Positions 1 to 9,771 of a DNA stretch of 39,991 nucleotides are shown piece after piece. The stretch spans positions 1 to 39,991 of the IMG/VR virus record IMGVR_UViG_3300042197_001545; one strand, given 5' to 3'. The notes beneath the pieces are model-generated. The model had not been told where the DNA came from, did no database searches, and saw only the letters and a program-made list of their open reading frames with translations. Positions within the stretch are counted from its first letter, which is position 1. Each line of letters starts with the position of its first letter. The stretch comes from a virus. The translations under genes and the position numbers were made by a program.

Positions 1-951
1 TCAGATATTCTTTCTGAAATTCAGCAATATGTTATTTACATCGAATCTTTCTTCAGTATGGGGATTACGGACTCAAGTTCAGTCATACTAAGAGAAATTC
101 AGATTGAAAATGAAACGAGCGTAAGTTCGAATCTTCTTTCAGAAAAAGAATACACAATTATTCTCCCTCCAATTGCACAAGATATTTCAATTGGAGGGCA
201 AGTATTTCAAGAATTTGAAGTTGAAGTCACACTTTCTGGAGATTCAATTCCATCTATTGAAATGCAAATTCTCAGTTCAGAGAATACCAGTGAAATTATT
301 CAGTACATTGTATCATTCGCTGAAGCATTTCCAGCATACGGTATTAAATACGGCGATCTTAAAATTCGTGGTCGAGGCGTTTACGATGAAGACTGGACAC
401 TCATACCAATCTCTGCGCTTGCAAACACTCGCTTTGATGAATACTATCAAACATTTACTTCAACTCAACTACCAATTACAGTCATAAGAAGTACAGAGAG
501 TGAAGTAATTACATCAATTGAAATTTCAATATTTAATGTTGAAATGGAAATTGAACTTGATATGTCCGCAACAGTTATAGAACTCCCCGTTTCGTATTTG
601 ATTGAATCATTTAATACGTTTGGCAACACAACAATTGAGTCACAAACGAATAAATATCAAGAAATTCAAGGAACAGTTTCGTCAAGTTCTGGTTCGCAGT
701 ACAAAGATTTGCTTCTATCAGACTTTGCTGGAGTTACTGTAGGTTCAGTTGGAAGTTCAACTTTCCTCACTTCTTTACCATTAGTTACTGGTAATGGAAC
801 TGTTTTCTTGTCGGACTACTTGGTAAGCGATGTTTTTGTTGCAAATAATGAATACTTTACTGTCACAAATCTATTCAGTAACACATCTTTGGTAATTGAT
901 CGACCACCAGCATCCACATTTACGGATGTTGTTGCATATAAGATAGTTTAA
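1..951 (+). CDS. C-terminal part of an unrecognised virion protein (5' truncated)
   Basis: The reading frame is open from base 1, so the gene starts upstream of the window. The ATG at 58 has no ribosome site and is probably an internal Met. The visible 316 residues are beta-rich, Thr/Ser/Ile-rich and acidic, without a recognised catalytic motif, signal peptide or membrane segment. The last ~93 residues (670-948) look like a small beta module that recurs in the giant tail protein and in the tail sheath. The position directly before gp8 and its late promoter suggests a baseplate or tail component, perhaps the end of a large wedge protein, but I do not recognise the family. Confidence is high for a coding region and low for function. 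Confidence 0.75.
   Translation, partial: SDILSEIQQYVIYIESFFSMGITDSSSVILREIQIENETSVSSNLLSEKEYTIILPPIAQDISIGGQVFQEFEVEVTLSGDSIPSIEMQILSSENTSEIIQYIVSFAEAFPAYGIKYGDLKIRGRGVYDEDWTLIPISALANTRFDEYYQTFTSTQLPITVIRSTESEVITSIEISIFNVEMEIELDMSATVIELPVSYLIESFNTFGNTTIESQTNKYQEIQGTVSSSSGSQYKDLLLSDFAGVTVGSVGSSTFLTSLPLVTGNGTVFLSDYLVSDVFVANNEYFTVTNLFSNTSLVIDRPPASTFTDVVAYKIV
670..948 (+). repeat. Beta module, divergent copy (C-terminus of first gene)
   Basis: This segment begins GTV, has a Ser-rich turn, then a 'v...lv...eyftVtnl..nTsLviD' pattern like the modules at 4321, 7675, 8182 and 17045. Similarity is by eye and weak, so this is the least certain of the five copies. Confidence 0.35.
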
Positions 952-963
952 TTAGAATTTTTT

Positions 964-971
964 TATAAATA
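964..971 (+). promoter_or_regulatory. T4-type late promoter TATAAATA
   Basis: This is an exact TATAAATA, the T4 late -10 box recognised by gp55-RNA polymerase. It lies 31 bases before the gp8 start and is followed by an AGGAGA ribosome site. Confidence 0.85.
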
Positions 972-1002
972 AAAGAAACCAAACAGATTTAGGAGAAACT
1001 TC

Positions 1003-2301
1003 ATGGGGTCAATCGTAACAAGCAAATTCAGAATTCACAATGCGGAGCAATTTGTTGAAGCATTTAGTGAGGCTGCCAATTCTATCATTTATTTGACAAT
1101 TGGAAAAAATACTGCATTTCCAAACGATAACAGTCCACCAACTCCAGTCAATTCTACGGCTAATGTCGAGTACACTCCATGGAGAGACATGTACGCGGCT
1201 AAAAGAGTAAACTCTGCGGACGTTACTCATGCCGTTCCAAGATATGATTGGGTATCTGGCACAGTATATGATCAGTATGATGATCAAGACACAAATTTAC
1301 TAGATGACGATTTTTATGTCATGACAGATGATTACAATGTGTACAAATGTTTGTTTAATAATAATGGTGGAGCATCAACAACAAAACCATCAGGAATATC
1401 AAACAATCCATTTCAAACTGCCGACTCTTATATTTGGCAGTACATGTACACAATTTCAACTGCAAACGCACTTAAATTTTTGACAAACGACTATTTTCCT
1501 GTTCAGACTTTGGCTTCTGATGATGGTTCTACACAGTGGGACGTTCAAACCGCAGCCGTTGATGGTTCTATCGATGTAATTCTTGTAACGAATGCTGGAT
1601 CAGGATATTTTAGCGGAAATACTACAGTTACAATTACTGGAGATGGAATAGGAGCAACTGCAAACGTAACAACTTCGTCCGAACCAGGAACAATTACTAG
1701 AATTACAGTTACAAACCCAGGGTCTGGTTATACAACTGCAACAGTTGCAATTTCTGGGGATGGTGCTTCAGCAAATGGAAGAGCAGTTATTTCTCCAAAA
1801 GGCGGTCATGGTGCAGATGCTATCGAAGAACTTGGTGGAAAGTATGTAATGCTTAATGTTCGCTTAGACGGAAATGAGTCAAACACACACAGTACTGCAA
1901 ATGAATTCAGACAAGTCACACTTGTTCGTGATCCTTATGAGTATGGGACATCTACAAGAGCATTATCTTCAGTGTATCGTCAGACATTTAGATATACAAT
2001 AGGTTCTCCATCAGACAATTACACTCTTGATGAAACTGTATCCGATGGAGCAAATACTGCAAAAGTTGTTGAGTGGGACGATGTAAACAATTATCTTTTT
2101 GTTACACTTCCATTAAATCAAACATTTGCAAATGCCGCAACATTAACTGGAGCAAGTTCTAGCGCAACAGGAACTATTGTTGCCATTGCAAATTCAGGTC
2201 TACAGCCATACTCTGGTGAATTGCTCTACGTTGAGAACCGCGTTCCAATCGCAAGAGCAGCCGATCAAATTGAGGATGTAAAACTAATCGTTCAATTCTA
2301 A
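1003..2301 (+). CDS. gp8: Baseplate wedge subunit gp8
   Basis: Structural protein of the contractile-tail baseplate wedge. The N-terminus contains IVTSKFR, as in T4 gp8. The C-terminus keeps the T4 gp8 pattern: EFRQVTLVRDP, then GELLYVENRVPIARAADQIE ending in a short hydrophobic strand. At 432 residues it is about 100 longer than T4 gp8 (334). The extra length is mainly a middle insertion with two GSGY-containing repeats (1585-1788) and a Thr/Ala-rich beta region near residues 345-400. The start has an AGGAGA ribosome site and its own late promoter at 964. The downstream gene begins 12 bases after the stop. Assignment rests on conserved N- and C-terminal motifs. Confidence 0.85.
   Translation: MGSIVTSKFRIHNAEQFVEAFSEAANSIIYLTIGKNTAFPNDNSPPTPVNSTANVEYTPWRDMYAAKRVNSADVTHAVPRYDWVSGTVYDQYDDQDTNLLDDDFYVMTDDYNVYKCLFNNNGGASTTKPSGISNNPFQTADSYIWQYMYTISTANALKFLTNDYFPVQTLASDDGSTQWDVQTAAVDGSIDVILVTNAGSGYFSGNTTVTITGDGIGATANVTTSSEPGTITRITVTNPGSGYTTATVAISGDGASANGRAVISPKGGHGADAIEELGGKYVMLNVRLDGNESNTHSTANEFRQVTLVRDPYEYGTSTRALSSVYRQTFRYTIGSPSDNYTLDETVSDGANTAKVVEWDDVNNYLFVTLPLNQTFANAATLTGASSSATGTIVAIANSGLQPYSGELLYVENRVPIARAADQIEDVKLIVQF
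1585..1788 (+). repeat. Two-copy GSGY beta repeat inside gp8
   Basis: Two ~28-residue repeats, at 1585-1668 and 1708-1788. Both start VTN(A/P)GSGY and continue TV.I(T/S)GDG..A.. The unit is absent from T4 gp8 and looks like a surface-exposed insertion in the wedge protein. Confidence 0.7.
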
Positions 2302-2313
2302 GAGTTTTAATAC

Positions 2314-5300
2314 ATGGCAAATACAAATCCTGGTGGTGTTGATCTCAACATCAGTCCATACTTTGATGATTATGATGAAGATAAAAAGTTTGTAAGAGTT
2401 CTCTACGTTCCTGGACGTGCAGTTCAGGCTAGAGAACTTACACAAGCACAATCACTTCAGCAAGACCAAATTCGAAGATTCGCAGAATACTTCTTTAAAC
2501 CTGGAGCAATTATTGAGGGTTGTGAGCAGTTTGTTGATCTAAGTATGAATTATGTTAAACTTCAAAGCACATATGATGGCTCTGAAGTTGATGTTGATGA
2601 TTTTGAAGATCAGATTGTATTTGGTGCAAATACAGGCTTAAAAGCATTTTGTGGAATTGTGAGTGATGTTGATGGAACTGATCCAAAATCACTTTTTATT
2701 AATTATCTATCTTCTGGATCAATTGTTCTTACAGTAAACAATGCTTCATCAACTCTGACACCAGGAAATACAATTACGTTTTCAACTGGAAATACTGCAA
2801 CCATTGAAGCATCGTACATTGATCCAATTTCTTCTATAAACAAAATTCTTGTTTCAAATGCAATAGGAACACTTACAACAACAACGGCAAACACTGTTTC
2901 AAATACAGGGACCGTTGTTACTGTTCTCGTATCTAACGTTTCTGATAAAAGAGCAAATACAACGTTTGATAATTCAGAAACAATTTTTACCGCAAATGTT
3001 GATACAAGAGCATACGCATTATCAGCAAGTACTAGAGCGACATCAACCATTGTTAATCAAGGTCTTGCTACAGAGAAAACATATACAAAAGGATCTAAAG
3101 TTACCGTTAAAGAAGGGATTCTTTACATAGCAGATCATTTTGTTAAGCATTCAACACAAACACTTATTCTTGACAAGTACACAAATGAACCTTCTTATGT
3201 TGTAGGTATAGTTCCATCAAAATCTTTTGTTGATTACATTGAAGACGGCTCACTTGTTGACAATGCACAAGGTACACCAAACTTTCAAGCACCTGGAGCA
3301 GATCGATTTAAAATTGACACTGTTCTTACAAAAGTTGGTCTTGGAGAAACAACTGACGAAACAGAATTTAATACACTTCTAGAAATTGAAGATGGAGTTA
3401 TAAGAAAAAGAAAATATGCAACCCCAGAAAACAAACTAGAAGAAGTTCTTGCGAAAAGAACATTTGAAGAATCTGGGAACTATGTTATTTCAGATCCTAA
3501 AGTAATTGTTCGTGAGCATCTTACTATTGATTCTAATGGAGGAAGATATTCTGCCGCTGAAGGCGGAAACACACAATTGCTTCTTCTTCAAGTTGATCCA
3601 TTTACTGCATATGTTTCAGGCATTCGAAATGAAACTTTGGTTGATGCTTTAATCCCTATTGACAAAGGATTGACAACTGAATTTGATGAGCAAGTTAGTT
3701 TTGAAACAAACTATCAGCAATATGTAACAGTCAATGAACTTGTTGGATCTTGGGATTTTATGGAAGGCACGAAAGTAGACCTCTATAATACACCACAACA
3801 AACAATTACAAATGACGGATATTCATCTCTCGCTTCTCCAGTAGGAACAAAAGTTGGTGAAGCAAGAGTTCGTGCGATTGAATACAATAGTGGGGTGCAA
3901 GGCACTGCGTCAGCAACATATAGACTATACTTGTATGAAATTGTAATGACTTCTGGAACATTCTCTCAAGTTCGATCAATCTATGATTCAGCTACAGTTA
4001 AAAGATACGCTGATATTGTTCTTGATGCAAATGGAAATGCAAAACTTGAAAGTCCATCTTTCAATACGCTAGTTTTTAAACTCCCATATGAAGCAATTCA
4101 AACTATTCGTGATGATCAGGGAAACATTGAAACTCAATTTAGATTCAAAAAAACATACGGTAGAGATACGACAATTACGTTCAACTCTGGAATTGCTACA
4201 TTTTCTACCGCAACAAATGAACAGTTTGCTGGTTCAATTGGGTTTTTAAATGACACACAAAAGAATGAAAACTTTATGGTCGTTGTTACAAACAGTGGAG
4301 CAAATGCAGAAACAACAACTTTATCTGGAACAGTTACTATTTCTTCTGCGTGTACTGCCGTTGTTGGAACATCAACGTCATTTAACTCCGAATTAAATGT
4401 TGGTGATATCATTAAAGTTAATGGTGAAGAGATTCAAATTGCATCAATCACAAATGATACTAATCTAGTTCTTGCTTCAGCACATAGCGCAGGAGCAGTT
4501 GCAAACACATACACAAAGATTTTGCCTGCTGGAATGCCACTTTCTCTTACTTCAAACGGTGGAGATGGATCTAAAAGAACAGTAGAACTTCTTTCATTAG
4601 GGACAGTTCGTATTGATGTTAAAGAAGACGCAACATTCACTGCCGAAATCATTGCTACGACAGATCGCACAAATGCAAGAGAAAAAAGAAAGACGCTTGT
4701 TTTTCAAGCAACCGCAAACGTCAATCCAAGCACACACCCGAATGGGCTTGCTGGACCTTTTGCATTGGGGTATGGTGATATCTATCGACTTCATGCAGTT
4801 TATCAATCCGCAAATTTTTCAACGCCAGCAACAACAAGCGATACAAATGTAACTTCAAATTATACACTTAACAATGGTCAACGTGATTATGCATATGAAT
4901 ACGGCACAGTTACACCAAAAACTGGAGTAACACCAACTGGAAGACTTCTTGTTGTCTTTGATCATTTCACACATGATACCACACAAGGTGTTGGATATTG
5001 CTCAGTTGATTCATATCCAGTAAATGATACAACAGTCGCAAATACAACAATTACAACCGCTCAAATTCCAACTTTTGTAAGTGAGTCAAGTGGTGAAAGA
5101 TTTAGTCTTCGTGATTGTGTTGACTTTAGACCAATCAAAACTGCAAACACAGCACTGAATCCTATCGATGTTGGAACATATCAAATCCCTACGGGTGGTC
5201 TTCGATTCCCTAAACCAAATTCATCATTTATTGCCGATCTAATTTATTACAAAGGCAGAGTTTCAAGAATCTATGTAAACAGCCGTGGTTCTTTTGGAAT

Positions 5301-8300
5301 CAATGAAGGTATTCCTACAACTTCAGAAAATTTAAGATCAAAGTTTTCTTCAAAAGTTCCAGAAACACTTGAACTTGCCGAGATCACAATTCCACCATAT
5401 CCTTCTTTACCAGAAGATGTAATTATCAAGATTCTAAAGAATCGTAGATTCACAATGAAAGATATTGGGAAACTTAATGATCGTGTAGAAAAATTAGAAT
5501 ATTTCACTGCACTCAGCTATCTAGAAAAAGAATCTACTAATAAAATAATTACTGATGCAGACGGAATAGAGAGATTTAAAAACGGAATTCTTGTTGATCC
5601 ATTTACTGGGTATTCCGTTGCTCGACCAGACAGTGATGTTGGTTATGCGGCATCAATTGATGAAACAAACAAATATGTTACCGCACAACAGTCTCATGCA
5701 GAGCATCGATTTGAGTATATTAGAGGAGGTGTCACATCATCAACACAATGGAACACTGGTGGAAAAATTACTCTTCCATATACTAATGAAGCGCCTGCTA
5801 ATTTAAGACAAGTTTTTGCATCTCGACAGTTAAGACTTACAGAAGAGTTGAATTTCTTTTTCACAGGGAAAATGAACATCACTCCTCCTGTCGATACATT
5901 CCCAGAAATAACATATGAGAAAAGTAAAGAAATTGTTTATGATGATACTGGTGATGCAGACAACTGGAAAGCATTACAACAAGCATGGAACTCTGAAGTT
6001 TCTCCACTTACAAAACGATTTATTGGTGAAGAAGAAAGAGGAAATCTTACAGGAAATGAATTCCAAAGTGGGACTGCTGGTGGTCAAAGAATCTTTAGTC
6101 GAAATAGAGAAATCATTCAACAGACGGCTCTAACAATCATTCAAGGTTCACAATCAACAACAGACGCACCAAAATCATCTGTTTCAGGAAATAGACTTGT
6201 AAGCGCAACGGCTGCGCTCAAGATGAGACAAAGAGATTTTGTCATTTCAGTAAGAGGAATGAAAAGAAATACAAGAGTGTATGCATTCTTTAATGGAGAA
6301 AGTGTAACTGCAAATTGTAGACAAATTACTCTTGCTTCTGGAATTACGCCAGAAATTCTTGAAAATGAAAATATGAATGAGAATGATTTTCTACTTCAAG
6401 ACCCAGATTCGAGTGGGACAAATGATTTTACAGTCATTAAAGATGGCAGCACAGATGAATTCTATACTGATGACAAAGGGCAAATCAATCTTATATTCAG
6501 AGTGCCATCAGGAAGATTTTATACAGGTCAAAGAGAATTTAAACTTACAGATAGTTCTACAAACAATGCTGATTTAGAACTTACTTCAGCAAGACAATTT
6601 ATTTTCTCAACTGGTGTAAGTGCAACAGAGAGTGCAATTACAATTAATTCTCGACCATATGATATATCTTTCGTTGGATCAAATACAGTTCGACCACCAC
6701 AATATGAAGTTGTTCGAACAGTAACAGAAGAAGTTCGAAGAGAAGCCATACCTCCTCCACCACGTGCTCCAGATCGGGGATGGGGAGATGACCCAGTATC
6801 ACAAAGTTTCAGTGTTGATCAAAATACTTACCCATACGGATTCTATGTAACAAAGATCGATCTGTTCTTTAAAACAAAATCAAAATCCAAAAATGGGGTT
6901 AACGTATTTTTGCGTGAAATATCTAACGGGTACCCTTCATCATCCATTATTGGACTAAATGAAGAAGCCTTTGTAGAAGGTGATAACATTATTGCTTCAG
7001 ATGATAACAATGGAGCATTTTTACCAACCACATTTACATTTAAAAACCCAATTTATCTTGCTAGTGGGAATGAATACTGTTTTGTGGTTCAACCCGTAAA
7101 CAACGATCCAGATATAGCACTCTGGGTTGCTGAACTTGGGGCAACAGACCTAGTTGATCCAACCCAGAGCAAACGAATTGAATCAAGTGTTATGACAACC
7201 AGTGGTGTTGTCTTTACATCATCGAACAATCGTACATGGTCAGCAAGACAAAATCTTGATGTTAAGTTTCAAATGCACATTGCAAATTTTGGAACTACAA
7301 GCAAAGAAGCATATTTTAGAAATGTGAACATTACAACTCCATTCTACTATGACAGATTTTTGGTAAATTTTCAAGAACAACAGATTAGTGGAACAAGCAT
7401 CAACTATGAAGTTAAAACAATGAACGATGCATTTGTTGTTGATGAATCTTTTACACAAGTCAAAAATAGAAGAGAGTTTGTTCCTTCAGTTCGTAAGTAT
7501 TATGCAAATACTGCACAAGAGTCTGCTCAATCTCCTCCTGTAAAATCGGTGCAGATTAAAGCAACACTCTCAACAGTTAATCCGTATATTACTCCCTACA
7601 TCGATGCCGCACAACCTCTCAGTGCAATGTATAGTCGAAATGTAATCAACAATTCAGTAAGTACAGATGTTGCCGGCACAGTTACATTTACACCAGCAAA
7701 TAACATTGTTGTTGGTTTAAGTACAAATTTTGCATCTGATCTGAATGAAGGTGAGTACGTTCTTTTAGGTTCTGAATATAGAAAAATCAAAGAAATTGCA
7801 AACGCAGTTTATATGACTGTTGAAAATAATTTGACAACTTCAAATGCCGTAAATCAAACAATTACAATTAAAAATGAAGAGCATCCTGTTGGACCATACA
7901 CATCACAATCACGATACATTACAAGAATTGTCACGCTCAATGATGGATTTGAAGCATCTGATCTTGCTGTTTATTTAAAAGTTAATCGTCCACCAGGGAC
8001 AAACATTCGTGTGTATGGTAAGTTTTTAAATGAAGTTGACACTGATCCATTTGATGATAAGTTCTACACACTTCTTTCGCTTGAAGGAAATGAATCTTTC
8101 TCTCTAAATGACAATAATTATAGCGAAGAGAAGTATGTTATTCCTGCCGCGCAAAAGACTGGTGGTGAAATTCTTTTAAATGGAACAATTCAAGTCTTCA
8201 GTGCAAACAATGTTGTTCTTGGGACTGCAACAAGATTTATTGAAGAATTAAAAATTGGAAACATAATTGGAATTGGTACTGCAAGAACAGAAAAAGTTGT

Positions 8301-8526
8301 TTCCACAATTGCAAACAATACATTTTTAACTGTAGACACTGCTTCTGGATCTCCAGCATCAGGACAAACTTTCTTTAAGATTTTAAATAATGAGTTTACT
8401 TATGTGACTCCAGACAGTCGAACCTTTAGTGGATTTAAACAGTTTGCAATAAAAATCGTATTCTTGTCTTCTTCACCACACCTTTCACCAAAAGTGAAAG
8501 AATTAAGAGCGATAGCACTAGCATGA
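2314..8526 (+). CDS. Giant tail/baseplate structural protein, DUF4815 family
   Basis: A 2070-residue virion protein, the largest in the window. The N-terminus (NISPYFDDYDEDKKFVRVLY, then PGRAVQARELTQAQ) and the central stretch around residues 930-1120 (FSLRDCVDFRP; RFTMKDIGKLNDRVEKLEYF; GIERFKNGILVDPF) are typical of DUF4815 phage structural proteins, which are usually annotated as tail-fibre or baseplate associated in marine T4-like phages. Three copies of a ~65-residue beta module occur near residues 670-737, 1788-1853 and 1957-2024. A Pro-rich, Arg-rich linker (PPPPRAPDRG) lies near residue 1485. No catalytic motif is seen. It follows gp8 by 12 bases without its own late promoter, so the two are probably cotranscribed. 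The family's exact position in the virion is not known to me. Confidence 0.8.
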   Translation: MANTNPGGVDLNISPYFDDYDEDKKFVRVLYVPGRAVQARELTQAQSLQQDQIRRFAEYFFKPGAIIEGCEQFVDLSMNYVKLQSTYDGSEVDVDDFEDQIVFGANTGLKAFCGIVSDVDGTDPKSLFINYLSSGSIVLTVNNASSTLTPGNTITFSTGNTATIEASYIDPISSINKILVSNAIGTLTTTTANTVSNTGTVVTVLVSNVSDKRANTTFDNSETIFTANVDTRAYALSASTRATSTIVNQGLATEKTYTKGSKVTVKEGILYIADHFVKHSTQTLILDKYTNEPSYVVGIVPSKSFVDYIEDGSLVDNAQGTPNFQAPGADRFKIDTVLTKVGLGETTDETEFNTLLEIEDGVIRKRKYATPENKLEEVLAKRTFEESGNYVISDPKVIVREHLTIDSNGGRYSAAEGGNTQLLLLQVDPFTAYVSGIRNETLVDALIPIDKGLTTEFDEQVSFETNYQQYVTVNELVGSWDFMEGTKVDLYNTPQQTITNDGYSSLASPVGTKVGEARVRAIEYNSGVQGTASATYRLYLYEIVMTSGTFSQVRSIYDSATVKRYADIVLDANGNAKLESPSFNTLVFKLPYEAIQTIRDDQGNIETQFRFKKTYGRDTTITFNSGIATFSTATNEQFAGSIGFLNDTQKNENFMVVVTNSGANAETTTLSGTVTISSACTAVVGTSTSFNSELNVGDIIKVNGEEIQIASITNDTNLVLASAHSAGAVANTYTKILPAGMPLSLTSNGGDGSKRTVELLSLGTVRIDVKEDATFTAEIIATTDRTNAREKRKTLVFQATANVNPSTHPNGLAGPFALGYGDIYRLHAVYQSANFSTPATTSDTNVTSNYTLNNGQRDYAYEYGTVTPKTGVTPTGRLLVVFDHFTHDTTQGVGYCSVDSYPVNDTTVANTTITTAQIPTFVSESSGERFSLRDCVDFRPIKTANTALNPIDVGTYQIPTGGLRFPKPNSSFIADLIYYKGRVSRIYVNSRGSFGINEGIPTTSENLRSKFSSKVPETLELAEITIPPYPSLPEDVIIKILKNRRFTMKDIGKLNDRVEKLEYFTALSYLEKESTNKIITDADGIERFKNGILVDPFTGYSVARPDSDVGYAASIDETNKYVTAQQSHAEHRFEYIRGGVTSSTQWNTGGKITLPYTNEAPANLRQVFASRQLRLTEELNFFFTGKMNITPPVDTFPEITYEKSKEIVYDDTGDADNWKALQQAWNSEVSPLTKRFIGEEERGNLTGNEFQSGTAGGQRIFSRNREIIQQTALTIIQGSQSTTDAPKSSVSGNRLVSATAALKMRQRDFVISVRGMKRNTRVYAFFNGESVTANCRQITLASGITPEILENENMNENDFLLQDPDSSGTNDFTVIKDGSTDEFYTDDKGQINLIFRVPSGRFYTGQREFKLTDSSTNNADLELTSARQFIFSTGVSATESAITINSRPYDISFVGSNTVRPPQYEVVRTVTEEVRREAIPPPPRAPDRGWGDDPVSQSFSVDQNTYPYGFYVTKIDLFFKTKSKSKNGVNVFLREISNGYPSSSIIGLNEEAFVEGDNIIASDDNNGAFLPTTFTFKNPIYLASGNEYCFVVQPVNNDPDIALWVAELGATDLVDPTQSKRIESSVMTTSGVVFTSSNNRTWSARQNLDVKFQMHIANFGTTSKEAYFRNVNITTPFYYDRFLVNFQEQQISGTSINYEVKTMNDAFVVDESFTQVKNRREFVPSVRKYYANTAQESAQSPPVKSVQIKATLSTVNPYITPYIDAAQPLSAMYSRNVINNSVSTDVAGTVTFTPANNIVVGLSTNFASDLNEGEYVLLGSEYRKIKEIANAVYMTVENNLTTSNAVNQTITIKNEEHPVGPYTSQSRYITRIVTLNDGFEASDLAVYLKVNRPPGTNIRVYGKFLNEVDTDPFDDKFYTLLSLEGNESFSLNDNNYSEEKYVIPAAQKTGGEILLNGTIQVFSANNVVLGTATRFIEELKIGNIIGIGTARTEKVVSTIANNTFLTVDTASGSPASGQTFFKILNNEFTYVTPDSRTFSGFKQFAIKIVFLSSSPHLSPKVKELRAIALA
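4321..4524 (+). repeat. Beta module copy 1 (giant tail protein)
   Basis: Encodes GTV...vvGTsTsFnseLnvGDiIkvngeeiqIASiTNdTnLvLaSAH. It is the closest of the tail-protein copies to the one inserted in the tail sheath (17045-17242). Confidence 0.7.
7675..7872 (+). repeat. Beta module copy 2 (giant tail protein)
   Basis: Encodes GTVtFtpanniVvGlsTnFasdLneGeyvllgseyrkIkeIan..ymTV, the same order of conserved positions as the 4321 and 8182 copies. Confidence 0.65.
8182..8385 (+). repeat. Beta module copy 3 (giant tail protein)
   Basis: Encodes GTIqvfsannvVlGTaTrFieeLkiGniIgig...kVvsIanNTfLTVdtasg, ending FFKIL, compared with YTKIL in copy 1. Confidence 0.65.
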
Positions 8527-8771
8527 TGGCGCATAAATTAAAAGTTGAAGATCCAATTTTAGGATTTACTGAGAGAGATTCAGACTCTAAAGCCATATTA
8601 AATACAGACATGAACTCTCTTCTTAAATATAAAATTCAGAAGAGAAAATTTTCTGAAATAAATAAAAGTACTACAGAAATTTCAAACATTAAGACTGAAG
8701 TTGAAGAAATTAAAAATGATCTTTCTGAGATAAAAAAACTTCTGTTTGAAATCACGCAGAAATCTCAATGA
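8523..8771 (+). CDS. Small acidic/basic coiled-coil protein, function unknown
   Basis: An 82-residue protein whose start overlaps the preceding stop in an ATGA junction, so it is probably translationally coupled to the giant tail protein. A second ATG follows at 8526. The second half (residues ~45-80) has hydrophobic I/V/L residues at heptad spacing with Glu/Lys between them, which predicts a coiled coil. No signal peptide or cysteine is present. The position suggests a small tail-assembly partner or oligomerisation protein. I do not recognise a family. Confidence 0.6.
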   Translation: MMAHKLKVEDPILGFTERDSDSKAILNTDMNSLLKYKIQKRKFSEINKSTTEISNIKTEVEEIKNDLSEIKKLLFEITQKSQ

Positions 8772-8774
8772 GAT

Positions 8775-8782
8775 TATAAATA
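8775..8782 (+). promoter_or_regulatory. T4-type late promoter TATAAATA
   Basis: Exact late -10 box, 30 bases before the 8812 start codon. Confidence 0.8.
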
Positions 8783-8811
8783 GTTAAAATCAATTATAAG
8801 TAGGAAAACTC

Positions 8812-9726
8812 ATGCCCATAAATCAAGTATTACTTTCAAATACCTTCAATGAATTTAGAGAGACATTTAACAATGCCGCTAATACAGTTAATTCATTGCA
8901 AGCTGGTACTGGGAACTCAAACGTTAATTTTCTTACAGTTTCTGGTGGTGTTTCTTCAAATCTAATTCCTTCTGCAAATGTCACATATGATCTTGGAACT
9001 TCAAGTTTACGTTGGAACGATTTATATTTAAGTGGTACAACAATTTTTCTTGGTGCAGGTGAGATTAAAGTTGAAAACGATGAAGTTCGTTTTCTTGTTA
9101 ATGGAACACAAGTTTTAACTGCAAACGTAAGTGGTGAATCTGTTACAGATGTCATTACTGCAAACAATATCACGATCAATGAAGACCTTTTAGTTTCTGG
9201 AAATCTTACTGTTAATGGCACAGAAACAATATTAAATACGCAAACTCTTGTCGTTGAAGACAAAAATATTGTTATTGCAAACACTGCATCTCCAACAGAT
9301 ATTCTTGCAGATGGTGGTGGTATTACACTCAAGGGCAACACAGATAAGACACTTAATTGGGTTGATGCCACAGATTCTTGGACATCTTCAGAAAATTTCA
9401 ATCTATTAACTGGTAAAACATACAAGATAAATGCAACAGATGTTTTAACTGCAACAGGACTTGGTACAGGTATTTTATCTTCAAGTCTTACATCAGTTGG
9501 TACAATTGGGGCAGGTATTTGGCAAGGAACAATTGTTGGTTCTACTTATGGTGGAACTGGTGTAAACAATGGTGCAAACACACTTACAATGCAGGGTAAC
9601 GTAACATTTTCAGGGCTAAATAGTGTAACACTCGTTTCTACTGGAGCAACAAACGTGACTCTTCCAACAAGTGGGTCAATTGCAAGTACAGGTAAAGCAA
9701 TTGCAATGGCAATTGTATTTGGTTAA
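8812..9726 (+). CDS. Putative tail fibre / virion appendage protein
   Basis: A 304-residue protein with an AGGAAA ribosome site and its own late promoter. Residues ~57-85 carry a motif common in phage fibres and appendages (YDLGTSSLRWNDLYLSGTTI). It is followed by repeated beta segments (ITINEDLLVSGNLTVNGTET, then LVVEDKNIVIAN) and a Gly/Thr-rich C-terminus (GTIVGSTYGGTGVNNGANTL). This pattern fits a trimeric beta-helical fibre shaft. There is no signal peptide and no catalytic residues. T4-like phages of aquatic bacteria encode many such fibres in this region. The receptor and exact location are unknown. Confidence 0.65.
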   Translation: MPINQVLLSNTFNEFRETFNNAANTVNSLQAGTGNSNVNFLTVSGGVSSNLIPSANVTYDLGTSSLRWNDLYLSGTTIFLGAGEIKVENDEVRFLVNGTQVLTANVSGESVTDVITANNITINEDLLVSGNLTVNGTETILNTQTLVVEDKNIVIANTASPTDILADGGGITLKGNTDKTLNWVDATDSWTSSENFNLLTGKTYKINATDVLTATGLGTGILSSSLTSVGTIGAGIWQGTIVGSTYGGTGVNNGANTLTMQGNVTFSGLNSVTLVSTGATNVTLPTSGSIASTGKAIAMAIVFG

Positions 9727-9734
9727 TTTTTTTA

Positions 9735-9742
9735 TATAAATA
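9735..9742 (+). promoter_or_regulatory. T4-type late promoter TATAAATA
   Basis: Exact box after a T-rich stretch, 30 bases before the start at 9772. Confidence 0.8.
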
Positions 9743-9771
9743 AGTCAAAAGAAATTTAAAAGGAAATTTAA

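Noticed and set aside
58-60. ATG at 58 as the start of the first gene
   Set aside because: No ribosome site, and the frame is open back to base 1, so the gene is more likely truncated by the window edge.
8823-9425. 200-residue open frame on the minus strand
   Set aside because: Lies fully antisense to the fibre gene at 8812-9726, which has a late promoter, ribosome site and recognisable fibre motifs. No ribosome site or known domain on the minus strand.
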